A stretch of DNA of 64,000 bases, taken from positions 43,975,661 through 44,039,660 of the forward strand of contig OY829541.1 of assembly GCA_963691705.1 (NCBI GenBank), given 5' to 3'. Under the pieces are notes generated by a model. That model was not told where the DNA came from and searched no databases. It saw only the letters and a program-made list of their open reading frames with translations. A program made the translations under genes and the position numbers. Each line of letters begins with the position of its first letter. The first letter of the stretch is position 1. This document shows, in pieces, positions 1 to 9,704 of this stretch. This stretch comes from Viola odorata. Taxonomy: Eukaryota > Streptophyta > Magnoliopsida > Malpighiales > Violaceae.

Positions 1-1652
1 CAAGCTAATTCATCATCCACACCGACCACTTGAGCCTCAAGTTTCTACAAGGGCAATCAAAGCTCAACAAGAGGCACACCAAGTGGATGGAGTTCATCAA
101 AGCTTTCCCTTACACTACCAAGTACAAGAAGGGCAAAGAGAATATGGTCGCGGATGCACTCTTACGGAGGTATATGCTAATCTCTTCTCTTGATGCTAAG
201 ACTTTTAGGTTTGCGTATTTAGTGGATCTTTATGAGCATGATGAGTAATTACGTGACATTTATGTGGCATGTGATAAAGGACCATATTTTCACTTTGTGA
301 AGCATGATAAATTATTATTTAAGCATAAACGTCTTTGTATTCCTAAGTCTAGTATTCATGAGTTGCTTGTGTTGGAAGCCCATGGGGGTGGATTAAATGG
401 TCATTTTGGTGTTACAAAGACATTACATGCATTGAAGGTGCATTTCTTTTGGCCGAAAAATGAAAGTTGTTGTGTCCAAAATAATCGCTTAGTGCCTTGT
501 ATGTAAAAGGGCCAAATTGACATCCATGAATCATGCATTTTACATGCCATTACCCGTAGCTAGCCACCCTTGGGTTGATTTATCAATGGATTTTATTTTG
601 GGATTGCCTAGGTCTAAGTATGGAAATGATTCTATTTTTGTTATTATAGACCGTTTTTCTAAAATGGCCCATTTCATTCCATGCGCGAAAACTCGTGATG
701 CCATACGCATTGCTCACTTATTCTTTCAACATGTGGTACGCTTGCATGGTATGCCTAGGACTATTGTTAGTGATCGCGACACTAAGTTCTTGAGTCATTT
801 TTGGCGCACATTGTGGTCGTGAACCTAGGCACTAAACTCTTATTTTCCACTACATGTCACCCATAAATGGATGGATAAACGGAGGTAGTCAATAGGACTT
901 TAGGGTCTCTCTTAAGAGTGATGATTGACACACATGGCAGCAAATGGGAAGATAGTCTTGCTTTCATTGAATTTGCATATAATCATACACATCACTCTAC
1001 TATTGGTTTCTCCCCATTTGAGGTGGTATATGGGTTTCAACTCTTAACCCCTCATGATCTCTTACCTTTGCCTTTGAGTATACTTGAGTGCGTAGATGGC
1101 AAAACTAAGGCGGAAGAGGTCAAGAAGTTGTACGACCAAGTCCGGGCAAACATTGAATCCATGAACGAAAGAGTGGCCAACAAGCGAAACAAAGGCAAGA
1201 CACCCACATCCTTTGCACCCGGGTAATAGGTTTGGTAGCATTGATGAAAGGAGAGGTTCCCTCAACAACGACAAGGAAAACTAAGCCCTCGTGGCGATGG
1301 ACCCTTCCAAATTCTAGAACGGATTAATGATAATGCTTACATTCTTGATTTGCCTCTTGATTATGGATCCATAAGCAATTCATTTCACATTAATGACTTG
1401 ACTCTTTGTGATGTAGGAAACGAGGAGCTTGAAGTAATGGATTCAAGGATGAATCCTTTCAAGGGAGGAGGTGATGATGCGATCAAGCCTGCATTAAACC
1501 TTAAAGAACAAGATGTGGCGCCAAGAGGATCAATCACAGGGAGTAGGGCGAAGAAGATCATACTATGGATTGAAGCTATGATGAGAAAGGATGTGCTTCT
1601 AGATGAAGGTTGGGTCTTAATGATGGTTTCACATCATATCGGAGGCAAATGA
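1..1652 (+). pseudogene. Decayed Ty3/gypsy pol remnant (RNase H to integrase C-terminus)
   Basis: The 3' part of a retrotransposon polyprotein, cut by the left window edge. Successive fragments in shifting frames give, in order, the RNase H end ([14 protein letters not shown], near 130-170), the integrase H2C2 zinc region (HGGGLNGHFG, near 380-410), and the integrase core with the first two catalytic acidic residues ([11 protein letters not shown] near 585; VSDRDTKF near 770). The third acidic residue lies in a stop-broken stretch near 870-890, followed by FAYNHTHHSTIGFSPFEVVYG (split here by position: near 975-1030). The tail ([16 protein letters not shown] near 1285-1330, then a DSRMNPF-type motif near 1440) resembles plant chromovirus-like gypsy elements, but no chromodomain was recognised. 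Several stops and frameshifts rule out a functional protein. The gypsy assignment is secure; the clade is inference. Confidence 0.9.
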
Positions 1653-2345
1653 GCCACCACGGAATGACTAAAAGCCAACAATGCATATTTTGGCGAAACA
1701 ACCCTAGATAGCATGATCATGCCAATGTCTTTATGTGATCACGCCAATGTGAGCTCGGAGCCAACGTGACCTTCTGTTTTGGGTGTAATCACGTTATCTG
1801 CTAGGCGTGATCATGCTATCGTGTGCTCGGATTGGCGAAAACATTCTGTTTTTGGCGTGATCACGCTATCCCCTCGTCAGAAATCCGAAACTATATTTTA
1901 GACCTCATTTTGAAGCTCCTATAAATAGCTTCCTACTTCATTCTCTATAATTAGTTTTTGTCAAGTGTTTATCGCTAGAGTTGAGAGCACTCCTCCCTCT
2001 AAAAAGAACTCAACTTGTGAGGATCAAGAATTGGAGATTTCTTGATCCGTTACAAGTAAAACTCCTTTTAATCTCTCTCCTTTTAATTTCCTTTTGTATT
2101 GGATTGAATGAATACTTGAGAATATTTGATTGCTTGAATATCTTGGATTCCCACTTGGAGGATGATTAATATAAGTTGAATTGATTTTTCTCTTTTTAAT
2201 TGATTGTTTCTAATTGAATTTTAACCACAAATCATTGCTAAAATTACCCAGAAATTCACCAAATTCCGCTGCACTTTTCTCCAACTTTTCCAACTCCGAT
2301 TCTCCATTTTCCTTGTGTTTCCTTGTTCAATTTTGATTGGGTTTT
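1472..2345 (+). repeat. Probable 3' LTR of the left gypsy remnant
   Basis: A purine-rich run (AAGGGAGGAGG, 1461-1471) directly precedes a TG dinucleotide and fits a polypurine tract followed by an LTR start. A TATAAATA box lies near 1919-1927, followed by AT-rich transcribed-type sequence. The [13 protein letters not shown] coding tail at 1530-1560 is of a sort often seen close to or inside the 3' LTR of plant gypsy elements. The right LTR end is not identifiable. The 16-kb element is inserted at 2351, and the junction between this element and the minus-strand gag remnant on the other side was not resolved. Confidence 0.4.
1711..1866. repeat. Cluster of TGATCA-centred palindromes
   Basis: Four copies of a palindromic motif occur in 156 bp: GCATGATCATGC (1711-1722), GTGATCAC (1735-1742), GCGTGATCATGC (1805-1816, one mismatch) and GCGTGATCACGC (1855-1866). 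Most are followed by CAATG or TATC. They sit just upstream of the TATA box of the putative LTR, so they may be dyad protein-binding sites in U3. That role is inference. Confidence 0.6.
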
Positions 2346-2350
2346 ATCGG
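2346..2350. other. Target-site duplication, left copy (ATCGG)
   Basis: ATCGG immediately left of the 3' LTR is repeated exactly at 18419-18423, right of the 5' LTR. Five-base duplications are the rule for Ty3/gypsy integrases. This fixes the element ends at 2351 and 18418. Confidence 0.95.
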
Positions 2351-2889
2351 TGATAAGATCCGAGATCTCTTCGGGTCGGAAAACGGCGGCTGCAGCTAGT
2401 CGGAGGGGAAGCGATTGGCGTCGGAGATACCTGCAAAGCGCCGGAGGGGGACTCCGGCGTAGACACTCCGATGCTTAAGTCAGTTCGAGTTTATAGAATG
2501 GTAGAGGTTCTCCAAGATGATCTCGATCTTACCTTCTGTTTGAAAAGATGGGGGTATTTATAGGCCGAAGTTGGCGATACCTGACAGCGATAAGGGTGCA
2601 GCGATAAGCATCGTCCGAATATATCGCCTCCAGCGATAATGGGTAAGCCATCGCGGGCGATAATCACATAAGGCCTATCAGGAGCGACATCCTCTTCGTT
2701 CCCCTAGGATGGGATGACGCCGTGCGCGTAAAGATGCATGAGATCCCCCCCCCCGCTGAAGTCGACCATCCTAGGAAACTTCCGCCGGCCCGGGCGATAG
2801 GTTGGTTTTTCAGGGAAGCGTGTAGAAACTCGTCAAGGATAGATGTCGTAGCTACAATAATGCCGTCAGGAGTATTCCAATTGTTATCA
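2351..2889 (-). repeat. 3' LTR of the 16-kb element
   Basis: 539 bp, matching 17882-18418 except for T/C in the GATGYCGTAG stretch, G/T in the AGGAKTATTCC stretch, and two extra C in a C-run near 2745-2754. A TATAAATA box on the minus strand lies at 2555-2562. Ends are TG and CA, with a 6-bp terminal inverted repeat (TGATAA/TTATCA). It is flanked outside by ATCGG. Confidence 0.97.
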
Positions 2890-3805
2890 TAAGCCCAACT
2901 GAAAACTAGCCCGAGTGTTCACCAAGGGCTATCCATGTCTGACATCTTTAGATAGGGGTTTGCTCTGTCATGAGGCGACATTTCCACAGAGGGCTTGGGC
3001 TTTCTTTATCGTTCAAAGGCTGATCAATCCTAATGCGGAACGAGGGCTTAGATCCACAACTTTCCACTAATCCGGTCAAGTTCGTCCTTGTTTCTTGTCA
3101 AAAAGACCCGTCTCCTCGGGACGTTAAGAATTCTACTAGGAGGCCGTTGGGACGCTCGCGATTTTGAAGGCATCACTTTTATTCAGCGATACTGGCCCAT
3201 TTGTCCTTTCAATAGGACTTATGAAGTCTCCGCTTCGTTCGAGTCATAGAAGGACCGTCGATAGGTCGCTTGCGATATCATCGCGTATATTCAGCCAGGC
3301 CGCACCATGGGCTGCCATATATTTTGGGTCTATCGTTCTTCCACGTGTTCTGCAGAGGCACAGAGGAGATAGAAACATATATAGAAGTTAGCAAACTTTA
3401 TACTTACAGAGGTTCGAGGTCACACGTGCCCGCTTTTTCTTTTACGCTCGAGAAAACAGCAAGTATCAGCGTGGCTTTATACCATCAGCTACCTTATGGT
3501 TATCGCGGCTTCATACCACCAGACGCCTGTGATGTCATCGCGGTTTTACGCATCCAGGGCCACCGGCGACATCAACGCGGCCTTACACTGTGGATACCGG
3601 TAACCTTATGGTTTTAGCGTTAGGGCTACCAGTGATATCGTGCCTCTCAACGTTTTTCAGATTCTGCCTCATACTCCTTCCGGTATCTGTGTCGTGAACG
3701 TCACCCGTCCCTTTCGTTTACGCTTATCAATCCTCGAGGTTATCGGGGCGGCTCGTCTTTTGAGGACCTCAGTCTCTTTTCCCAAGGCCTCTCTTCACTG
3801 GAGCC
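2890..3805 (+). promoter_or_regulatory. Region between 3' LTR and unit A, with two G-boxes
   Basis: No convincing coding sequence; the two plus-strand ORFs of 75 and 115 codons here have no recognisable composition or motif. Two CACGTG G-boxes lie at 3342-3347 and 3423-3428, about 440 and 380 bp upstream of the unit A TATA box. The stretch 3470-3640 carries loosely repeated phrases (ATCGCGGYTT, CTTATGGTT). A canonical polypurine tract is not seen next to the LTR. Confidence 0.4.
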
Positions 3806-3812
3806 TATAAAT
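3806..3812 (+). promoter_or_regulatory. TATA box of antisense unit A
   Basis: TATAAAT, 50 bp upstream of the unit A ATG and followed by a pyrimidine-rich leader (CTTTCTCC, CTCCTCATC). The spacing fits a short plant 5' leader. Confidence 0.6.
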
Positions 3813-3861
3813 CGGAGAGCTTTCTCCACCCACGTTCTCCTCATCTTTATCAGCTAGCATC

Positions 3862-4239
3862 ATGGATAATTTGACTAAGAATTTTCTTCTCTCCAAGGGT
3901 CACTCACTCAGGAACCTCAATGACGGCGACGTCGGTTTCCTGGAGAACATGCTGGTCAAGACCTCTGAGGATATTCTGGAGCTGCAAGGGATGCTGACTC
4001 CACTTTATTCCCGGCTAGGGGCCATTTCCCTAGAGGACTTCAGTCCTTTGGAGAGCGTATCAAAGCTGTCCGCCTCCATCGCTCGGATTCAGGTGGTGAT
4101 TGCCATGCTGCAGCAGCGTAAGGACATGTTGGGGTGCTGCCTAAAAGGGATGAGAGCTACTTCCCATGATCTTATCCTGGTCATGGATTCCTTGAGGGAC
4201 CTTCCTGAGGTGCCCGAGGATGCCGGTTCTGACGCCTGA
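3862..4239 (+). CDS. Antisense unit A: 125-aa protein of unknown function
   Basis: A complete ATG-to-TGA reading frame with a second stop directly after, on the strand opposite gag-pol. The product is small and mostly helical-looking: an acidic N-terminal third, then heptad-like leucine, isoleucine and methionine spacing (around residues 30-110, for example SASIARIQVVIAMLQQRKDM) and an acidic Pro/Glu-rich tail (LPEVPEDAGSDA). No signal peptide, membrane segment or catalytic motif is visible. It sits in a compact unit with G-boxes and a TATA box upstream and an AATAAATAAA polyadenylation-like signal 74 bp downstream, so it looks like a real transcription unit and not a shadow ORF. Function unknown; a coiled-coil interaction protein is the most I would infer. 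Confidence 0.5.
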   Translation: MDNLTKNFLLSKGHSLRNLNDGDVGFLENMLVKTSEDILELQGMLTPLYSRLGAISLEDFSPLESVSKLSASIARIQVVIAMLQQRKDMLGCCLKGMRATSHDLILVMDSLRDLPEVPEDAGSDA

Positions 4240-4312
4240 TAGTGACGGCTCCCTTTGGGCCTTTTCTCTTTTCCCCTTATCTTGTCAATGTATCTTCCGG
4301 TCACTAGGCCGT

Positions 4313-4322
4313 AATAAATAAA
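4313..4322 (+). terminator. Polyadenylation-like signal of unit A
   Basis: Overlapping AATAAA-type signals (AATAAATAAA) 74 bp after the unit A stop, in sequence that becomes T-rich. The position fits a plant near-upstream polyadenylation element. Confidence 0.5.
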
Positions 4323-4569
4323 GTATTTTCCTCATTCCCTCTCGCAACTGTTCTTCTTCTTTACTGCGCTCTTTGTTGTTTTCCAAGAGGGTGTTCTTAG
4401 CCCAACTGAAAACAGTCTTGCTATTGGTCGGTTTTTCTGCCAATCGTTCTGCCTTAACTCCGCGCTGTCCTCATTATAACAACTGATTGACCGAGATTAT
4501 GATTATTCTTGATCTGCGCGAGATTTCAACAGGCGCGACTGCGAATCCATATTTGCACTCCAGACTGTA

Positions 4570-4640
4570 CACGTGCCAATCTTCAAGAGTCGGGTTGGAG
4601 GATCGAAGAGTCTCTTTTCTTCTTTTCCCGGCTATTTAAT
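4570..4640 (+). promoter_or_regulatory. Promoter of antisense unit B (G-box, CCAAT, TATA-like)
   Basis: CACGTG at 4570-4575 runs directly into CCAAT at 4576-4580, and a TATTTAAT box follows at 4633-4640, 76 bp before the ATG at 4716. The arrangement parallels units C and D. Confidence 0.5.
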
Positions 4641-4715
4641 GAGGTTTTCCCTCCTTCACTCTTATCCATTTCTTTCTCCTTCATTTTTCTTCGTTATAGG
4701 TCCTCTGCAAGTCTC

Positions 4716-5174
4716 ATGGCTGATTCTTATTTACTAGGTACGGCTTCGGCGAATTCACCGCCAACTCCTCCGACCACCCCTGACACAGATAATCCTCCCC
4801 CATCGCCTCCTTGGAGGCCGGTTGTTCGTCGGCGATGTCGCAAGAGACGGAGGAAGGAAGTTGAACGACGAAGGAAGGAGGCTGCCCAGGCCTCTAAGTC
4901 GTTTTTCGACTCTCTGGCTTCTCTGGCTAGGGAGGAGAAAAAACCGTCTCCCCTTCCGCAGGAATCACCTCCGTGGGCTCCCTCAGCTTGCTCGGCCGCT
5001 GGGGCAGTATCGCCAGGCGTTAAGGAGGAGTTACCCAAGTTGACTTCTGCCGCTGGAAAGGAGGTCGGTGAGTCTTCTCCCCCTGCTATTGTGGATTCAC
5101 CATTCTGGGGTGGCGATGACGAAGAGGACGTAGTCTATTGCTACGGCGTTACTTGGTACTACAGTGATGAGTAG
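4716..5174 (+). CDS. Antisense unit B: 152-aa basic/proline-rich protein of unknown function
   Basis: ATG at 4716 chosen because it follows the TATA-like box and a pyrimidine-rich leader; the frame is open further upstream but with no better start. The product has a Pro/Thr-rich N-terminus (residues about 12-32), a strongly basic cluster (RRRCRKRRRKEVERRRKEA, about 38-56) that would serve as a nuclear localisation or nucleic-acid-binding patch, a Ser/Pro-rich middle, and an acidic, aromatic C-terminus (DDEEDVVYCYG, then WYYSDE). It is low-complexity and unlike a known enzyme. Similar basic and acidic tracts occur in the C-terminal half of unit C. It may be a separate small nuclear protein or a relic of a larger antisense gene. 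No family recognised. Confidence 0.5.
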   Translation: MADSYLLGTASANSPPTPPTTPDTDNPPPSPPWRPVVRRRCRKRRRKEVERRRKEAAQASKSFFDSLASLAREEKKPSPLPQESPPWAPSACSAAGAVSPGVKEELPKLTSAAGKEVGESSPPAIVDSPFWGGDDEEDVVYCYGVTWYYSDE

Positions 5175-5218
5175 GGCCTTAATCCTTCTTTTTGTAGATG
5201 CCGTATGGCCTTTCTCAT

Positions 5219-5226
5219 AATAATGA
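5219..5226 (+). terminator. Possible polyadenylation signal of unit B
   Basis: AATAATGA, 45 bp after the unit B stop and downstream of a T-rich run. It is a weak AATAAA variant and is supported mainly by position. Confidence 0.3.
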
Positions 5227-5380
5227 ATGATGGTTTTACTTCCTTTTCGCTTTTCATCGCTTGCTTATTGTTTCTTTCTGAGCGTTCCGGGTTAACGCGG
5301 AAGCGTCCCTTTCGCTACGGGTAACTGCCTTCAACTTCTAATTGGTAACTGTCTTCTTTCGGAAGACACAAATGACTATC

Positions 5381-5453
5381 CACGTGTCTTTTTCTGTTCT
5401 GTACGTGTTTCATTTTTACAGGCTGTCTCTTCTTCAGGCTTTTCTTTATAAGG
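5381..5453 (+). promoter_or_regulatory. Promoter of antisense unit C (G-box and TATA-like)
   Basis: CACGTG at 5381-5386 and TTTATAAGG at 5445-5453, about 190 bp upstream of the ATG at 5642. The leader between is pyrimidine-rich. Confidence 0.5.
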
Positions 5454-5641
5454 AAATCCTCTCTCTCTTTTACTGCTTCTGCGAATATTTTGAGTTTTTG
5501 CACATTTTCTCTCTCTTCTGCACTTCTTTTCTTCGAGAGGTTTTTCCGCGACCGCTCACTGGTGCCGGCGACCGGCTTATTGGCTTTTTGCTCCAGGTAT
5601 TTACTCCTTCTACCGCCGTAGATTTACTTTTACTGTCCCTT

Positions 5642-7884
5642 ATGTCTTCAACTGCTGAAAACCCCATAGATCCCGAAGCTAGGCGAACTCGCAGCATATT
5701 CAATTGTAATGAGGTTTTGAGGGTTGAATTAGAGGAGAGTGGTATTACTTTTCCCACGGGCTATCGCCCTTTTGTCTCTTTGAAGGACACTCGGCTGCCT
5801 GACGCCATGTGGGGAACATTCCGGTTAGTTTATTTCAAGATGTTTACTTACGGATTCCGTTTCCCACTTCATACTTCTCTGTTGAAACTGCTAGACCATT
5901 ACGACCTTAATCCCGTTCAGATTACTCCACCCTCTTGGTGTGGTATTTATGCTTTCCTTCGTTCGTGCGAGATGAAGCGTATATTTGCTCCATCGCTTGA
6001 TCTATTCCGCACATTCTTTGTCTTGAGTTGTCGTGACTGCCTGGTAGATATTACCCCCAGATGGGATGATGTCGTTGTGCAACTGTTCTGGCGGAACTTC
6101 CAAGGTTTTGAGGAACACGTAAATGACTGGAAGTCTGGCTTCTTCACCCTCCGTTTGCCGTCACGGCTCTGGCGCGGGGGTTTCAATCGAAAAATCAGTA
6201 GTGGCGTTTGGAAAAGACCGGAAGCGCTGTCAAGCCAGGATGTTTCCAACATTAGTGCCTTGTTAGAAATAGAAGGGTCTTTCCGTATCCGGGAGTTTGC
6301 TCGGTTCAGGCCCTTGTCAGAGTGCGTTGTGGGTGAGTTTCCTTTTTCTTCTTTATCGCTTCACTCTTCTTAATTTGCTAATATGTTTTGTTGGCAGGTA
6401 ACGCTGAGAGTAGTTCTTCTGGGGAAGGTGACGCCCCTTTGAACTTAACACCTCTCCAGTCGCTGCCTCCTTCTCCTCCGTCTAAAAACTCCCGCCGCCC
6501 ACCTATTACGCCTAAAAGGGGAAGGACTAAAACCGTCACAACTCGCAGAGCCTCCACTCGACCTTCTTGTTTCCCTGAAAATTGGCTTCCTTCCCGCGGC
6601 AAGAGGGTAGCTCAAGGCGATCCTGTGTTTGAGAAAATCGACAGCGATAGCGAGAGCATGGATACTGGTCCTGAATTACGTCATGCCACTATTGCCCAAA
6701 GGATGAAACTTAGGTCGAGGAGGAATGATGACACGGCGGAATCGGCTGAGGACGATAGCGAAGAAATCGCAGAAGAGACAGAGCGTCTCGTAAAGAAAGT
6801 TCGCACCGAGAAAACTAAACCCCCAGTTCCCCCTTTGAAGGGAGTTAACGCGGCCCCCTCCGAGAATATTAACGCTTCTCATGCCGCGAGTACTTCGCAA
6901 GTGGTGAAAAATATCAAAGCTATCAGGGTGCCTTCCGCCGTTTCTATCGAAAACAATGAGACCTCGGTAGCCGCGACCTCTCCTTCGTCGTCGGGCCATC
7001 CTGCTTCCCCGATAGGTTCCTTTATCCCAGAGACAACCCCACCAGTTTCGGATTTAGGCGTTCCTCCTGAATTTTTCCCACGGAAGCCTCCTCTTTTGTT
7101 TCTGTCTTCAATTTCGGGCGTTGGTGATTGCGCAAAAAATTGTTCCCCTCCTTACATTGCCAACCTTTCTCCTCAGAGGTCCCAGGGCCCTACTGGATAT
7201 CAGCTGGATTTGTCCTCTTTCGGCACTGATGGGCTTCGTGCCTTAGGAATATCGGATCCGTTATCGCGAGAAGAGCCCGTGGGTCCCATAGTGGGACAGA
7301 TGTTTACTTCTTCCAAGGACAGGGGAGAGTTTTTACAGCATGCTCCCGAGACACGACAGTCACACCTTATGAACGACATGCTGGCCAGCTTTCGGAAATT
7401 TCATTACTTTCTTGAAAGCCAGCGTAACAAAACTCGACCCTGTTCGGATTTGCAGGAACAATTAGACGCGGCTTTGGCGAAGGCGGAGGAGCTATCGCAG
7501 TTGCAAGAACGAACTCGGGCAGAGTTGGAGGATTGTCGCGGTGAACTTTCTCGGGAGAAGTCGAAGGGGAAGGCGAGAGCAGAGTTAATGGAGGCGGAAC
7601 TGGTGGTGGCTGATAAAAAGAATGTCTTCCTTCGCGAAGAGTTGTCATCTCGCGATGCCGATTTAGCCAAAGTTCCTTCGAGGATAGCCTGGTGGAAGAA
7701 TAAGACCATCGAGGTTTGTATCGCAGGGTTTAAGGATCTCCATGTCCGAGGCGCTGTCGACCTATCCATGCTGGCCAATTACGCCTCTCAAAAAATTAAA
7801 GATCTTAGTGAAGGCGAAAGGAGTTCTCCTCCTTCTGGGGAAAAGCAAGGGAATGATGACGGCGAGGCGTGCGATGGCTCTTAA
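5642..7884 (+). CDS. Antisense unit C: spliced gypsy-associated protein (putative gypsy-type transposon domain), about 725 aa
   Basis: Two exons, 5642-6332 and 6398-7884, joined across a 65-bp GT-AG intron in phase 1, give 726 codons including the stop. Residues about 30-225 form a globular domain (FKMFTYGFRFPLH, PPSWCGIYAFLRSCE, FFTLRLPSRLWRGGF) that resembles the plant family annotated as putative gypsy-type transposon (Transposase_28 in my memory of Pfam). After it come a Ser/Pro-rich linker, basic stretches (PKRGRTKTVTTRR), an acidic block (about 339-360), a second conserved patch (YQLDLSSFGTDGLRALG) and a coiled coil rich in Glu/Lys/Arg/Leu (about 580-660). It faces pol convergently. Unit D repeats the whole architecture. 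The ATG was chosen as the first one near the domain; the frame is open upstream to 5342. Biochemical function unknown. Confidence 0.75.
6333..6397 (+). other. Intron of unit C
   Basis: 65 bp, starting GTGAGTTT and ending TTGTTGGCAG, T-rich throughout. It interrupts the reading frame after a conserved Glu-Cys-Val, in phase 1. Splicing continues the frame into exon 2, and the same position and phase recur in unit D. Confidence 0.75.
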
Positions 7885-8161
7885 TTGATCCCTTGAAGAA
7901 CGTTGCTATTTGTTTTCCATGTCTTGTAATAACGTCCTATCGCGAGGCGATATCGGTACTTTGCTCTTTGGGCGATATCTTGTTTTATTTCGCTCTCTTG
8001 CTGTCTTTGAGAACTGTTCTTTTATTCAACGCCGATTTGCATTATTTCCTTTCTTGTGATATCGCTTTTGCTTTTTATCAAAAGTCGCATCTACTTTTCA
8101 GAGCATTTAATGCTCGCGACCCTTCCGTCGATGCGCGGGAAAAATCATGATGGTGCCGACA
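7885..8161 (+). other. Spacer between antisense units C and D
   Basis: About 280 bp of T-rich sequence with repeated TATCGC phrases. No coding signal beyond short ORFs of ordinary length. It probably holds the 3' untranslated region of C; no clear AATAAA was seen. Confidence 0.4.
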
Positions 8162-8339
8162 CACGTGTTCGTTTCTTCTGCCGCTTCACCTTAGCGTGTT
8201 TAGAAATTTTAACCAGATCGAAGCGTTGGCCGCGCTTCTTCTAGAGTCGTACTCATTGCTTGAGTCTTATCCCTCATGCCGCTTCGACACAACGACTGCA
8301 GCATCCGTCGTTTCCTTTTAATTACTAGGGTTATAAACC
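8162..8339 (+). promoter_or_regulatory. Promoter of antisense unit D (G-box and TATA)
   Basis: CACGTG at 8162-8167 and TATAAACC at 8332-8339, 170 bp before the ATG at 8502. The leader is strongly pyrimidine-rich. Confidence 0.5.
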
Positions 8340-9213
8340 CTCTTTATTTCTTCCCTTTTCTTTTTCACTCCACTTTTTCATATTATCTTTCGGCCGTCTT
8401 GTCCTTCTCACCTCCATTCAAGGCTTTCGAAGTTCTTTCCTTCCAAAGGTACTTCCCTTCCTTTCCCTCGTCTTCTTCATTTCTATTTCCTTAGTCCTGT
8501 CATGGCAAAGACTCGCCGTTCTGAGTCGAGATCCATTGATGAGAAGAAAATGGATACCACGGTCAGTGTTATTACCACGGAGGCCATTCTCCGGGAGCAT
8601 TTGGCTACTCACGGTGCCGTTATTCCTGACGGTTACCAAGCTGTTGTTGCCCCTGGGTCGGTTCGTTTAAACAGCGCTCTGACCGGTAATCAAAGGGTGT
8701 TATATGCCCAGATGTTTCGCTACGGTTTCCAGTTCCCTGTCGATTCTTTCGTCAAGGGTTTGCTTATTGCTGGCAATTTCAATCCTGCCCAGTTAGCCCC
8801 AAATGCATATTGCTGTGTTTATGCTTTCTTGGAACTCTGTAGATATAAGGGGATCACTTCCCCTTCTCTTTTGTTGCTTAGATCCCTTTTTAAATTGATG
8901 AAGTGCCGGGGTGTGATAACCATATCGCCTCGCTTTGACGATGATTCTCTCAAGTCTTTTACTTGGAAGTTGCTCCATATTGAGTCTTCTGTTGAGGCTT
9001 GGAAGAAGGAGTTCTTTCTGATAAATTTTCCTGACGCTCCTGGTCCCGAGTGGCGTTCTGGGTTCAACCAGGACGTCCAAGATGGCGTTTGGAGTCGACC
9101 AGGGACACTTCCCGCTCGTGAACAAGGATGGTTAAATACCTTACTCCAACTGGAGATCAGCGTTCATATTCGACTCACGGCCTGCAGAATGGCCATTCAG
9201 GAGTGCGTTAGAC

Positions 9214-9281
9214 GTGAGTATCGCGCTACCTTTCCCTTTCATCGCTGATACTAACGCTGACATTAATTTGTGATTTTGCAG
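9214..9281 (+). other. Intron 1 of unit D
   Basis: 68 bp, GTGAGTAT to TGATTTTGCAG, phase 1, directly after a Glu-Cys-Val-Arg-Arg stretch. The position and phase match the intron in unit C. Confidence 0.7.
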
Positions 9282-9628
9282 CGACGGATCCTGACTATAA
9301 ACCCGAAAGCGTAAGAAGACGCTTAAGGAGAGCTCGTAATAGAGAGGAAAAGGAAAAGCTCGATTCAGAGGCCACTGATAATCCTTCTGAGCTTCCGGCT
9401 ACTTCCGCGAATCTCGCTCAAGTATCCTCTTCCTCAGTTGGCGAAGGGAATACTGACATCCCTGAAGGTGTTCCTATCGTGACCATTGCTGCTCCCTCGT
9501 CTTCTCGGGCTCCTAGGACCATTGCCAGAGGAAAAAAGAAGAAAAGAACACGAAGTATCGCCACTCTTACTCCTTCTCCCGACGCTGCGGGTTCTTCCGA
9601 AGTACAGTCTTCTCTCAACACCGCTACC

Positions 9629-9704
9629 GTAAGCGTGTTTTCTCTTTCTCAATATCTGTCGTCATTTGATCTATTTTTCTTTTCTCAATTTGTACTCCTT
9701 GCAG
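9629..9704 (+). other. Intron 2 of unit D
   Basis: 76 bp, GTAAGCGT to CTCCTTGCAG, phase 0 and T-rich. The downstream frame starts E-A-V-I-V-T and reads on to 10364. No matching intron was found in unit C, whose exon 2 spans the equivalent region without interruption. Confidence 0.65.

Noticed and set aside
3164..3617. Two overlapping plus-strand ORFs upstream of unit A
   Set aside because: No start context, motif or coding-like composition; the region fits promoter and untranslated sequence better.
5342..5641. Extending unit C to the upstream start at 5342
   Set aside because: It would place the start upstream of the TATA-like box and add a low-complexity Phe/Leu/Cys-rich stretch absent from unit D.
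7367..7778. Minus-strand ORFs opposite unit C exon 2
   Set aside because: Shadow frames of the coiled-coil coding sequence.
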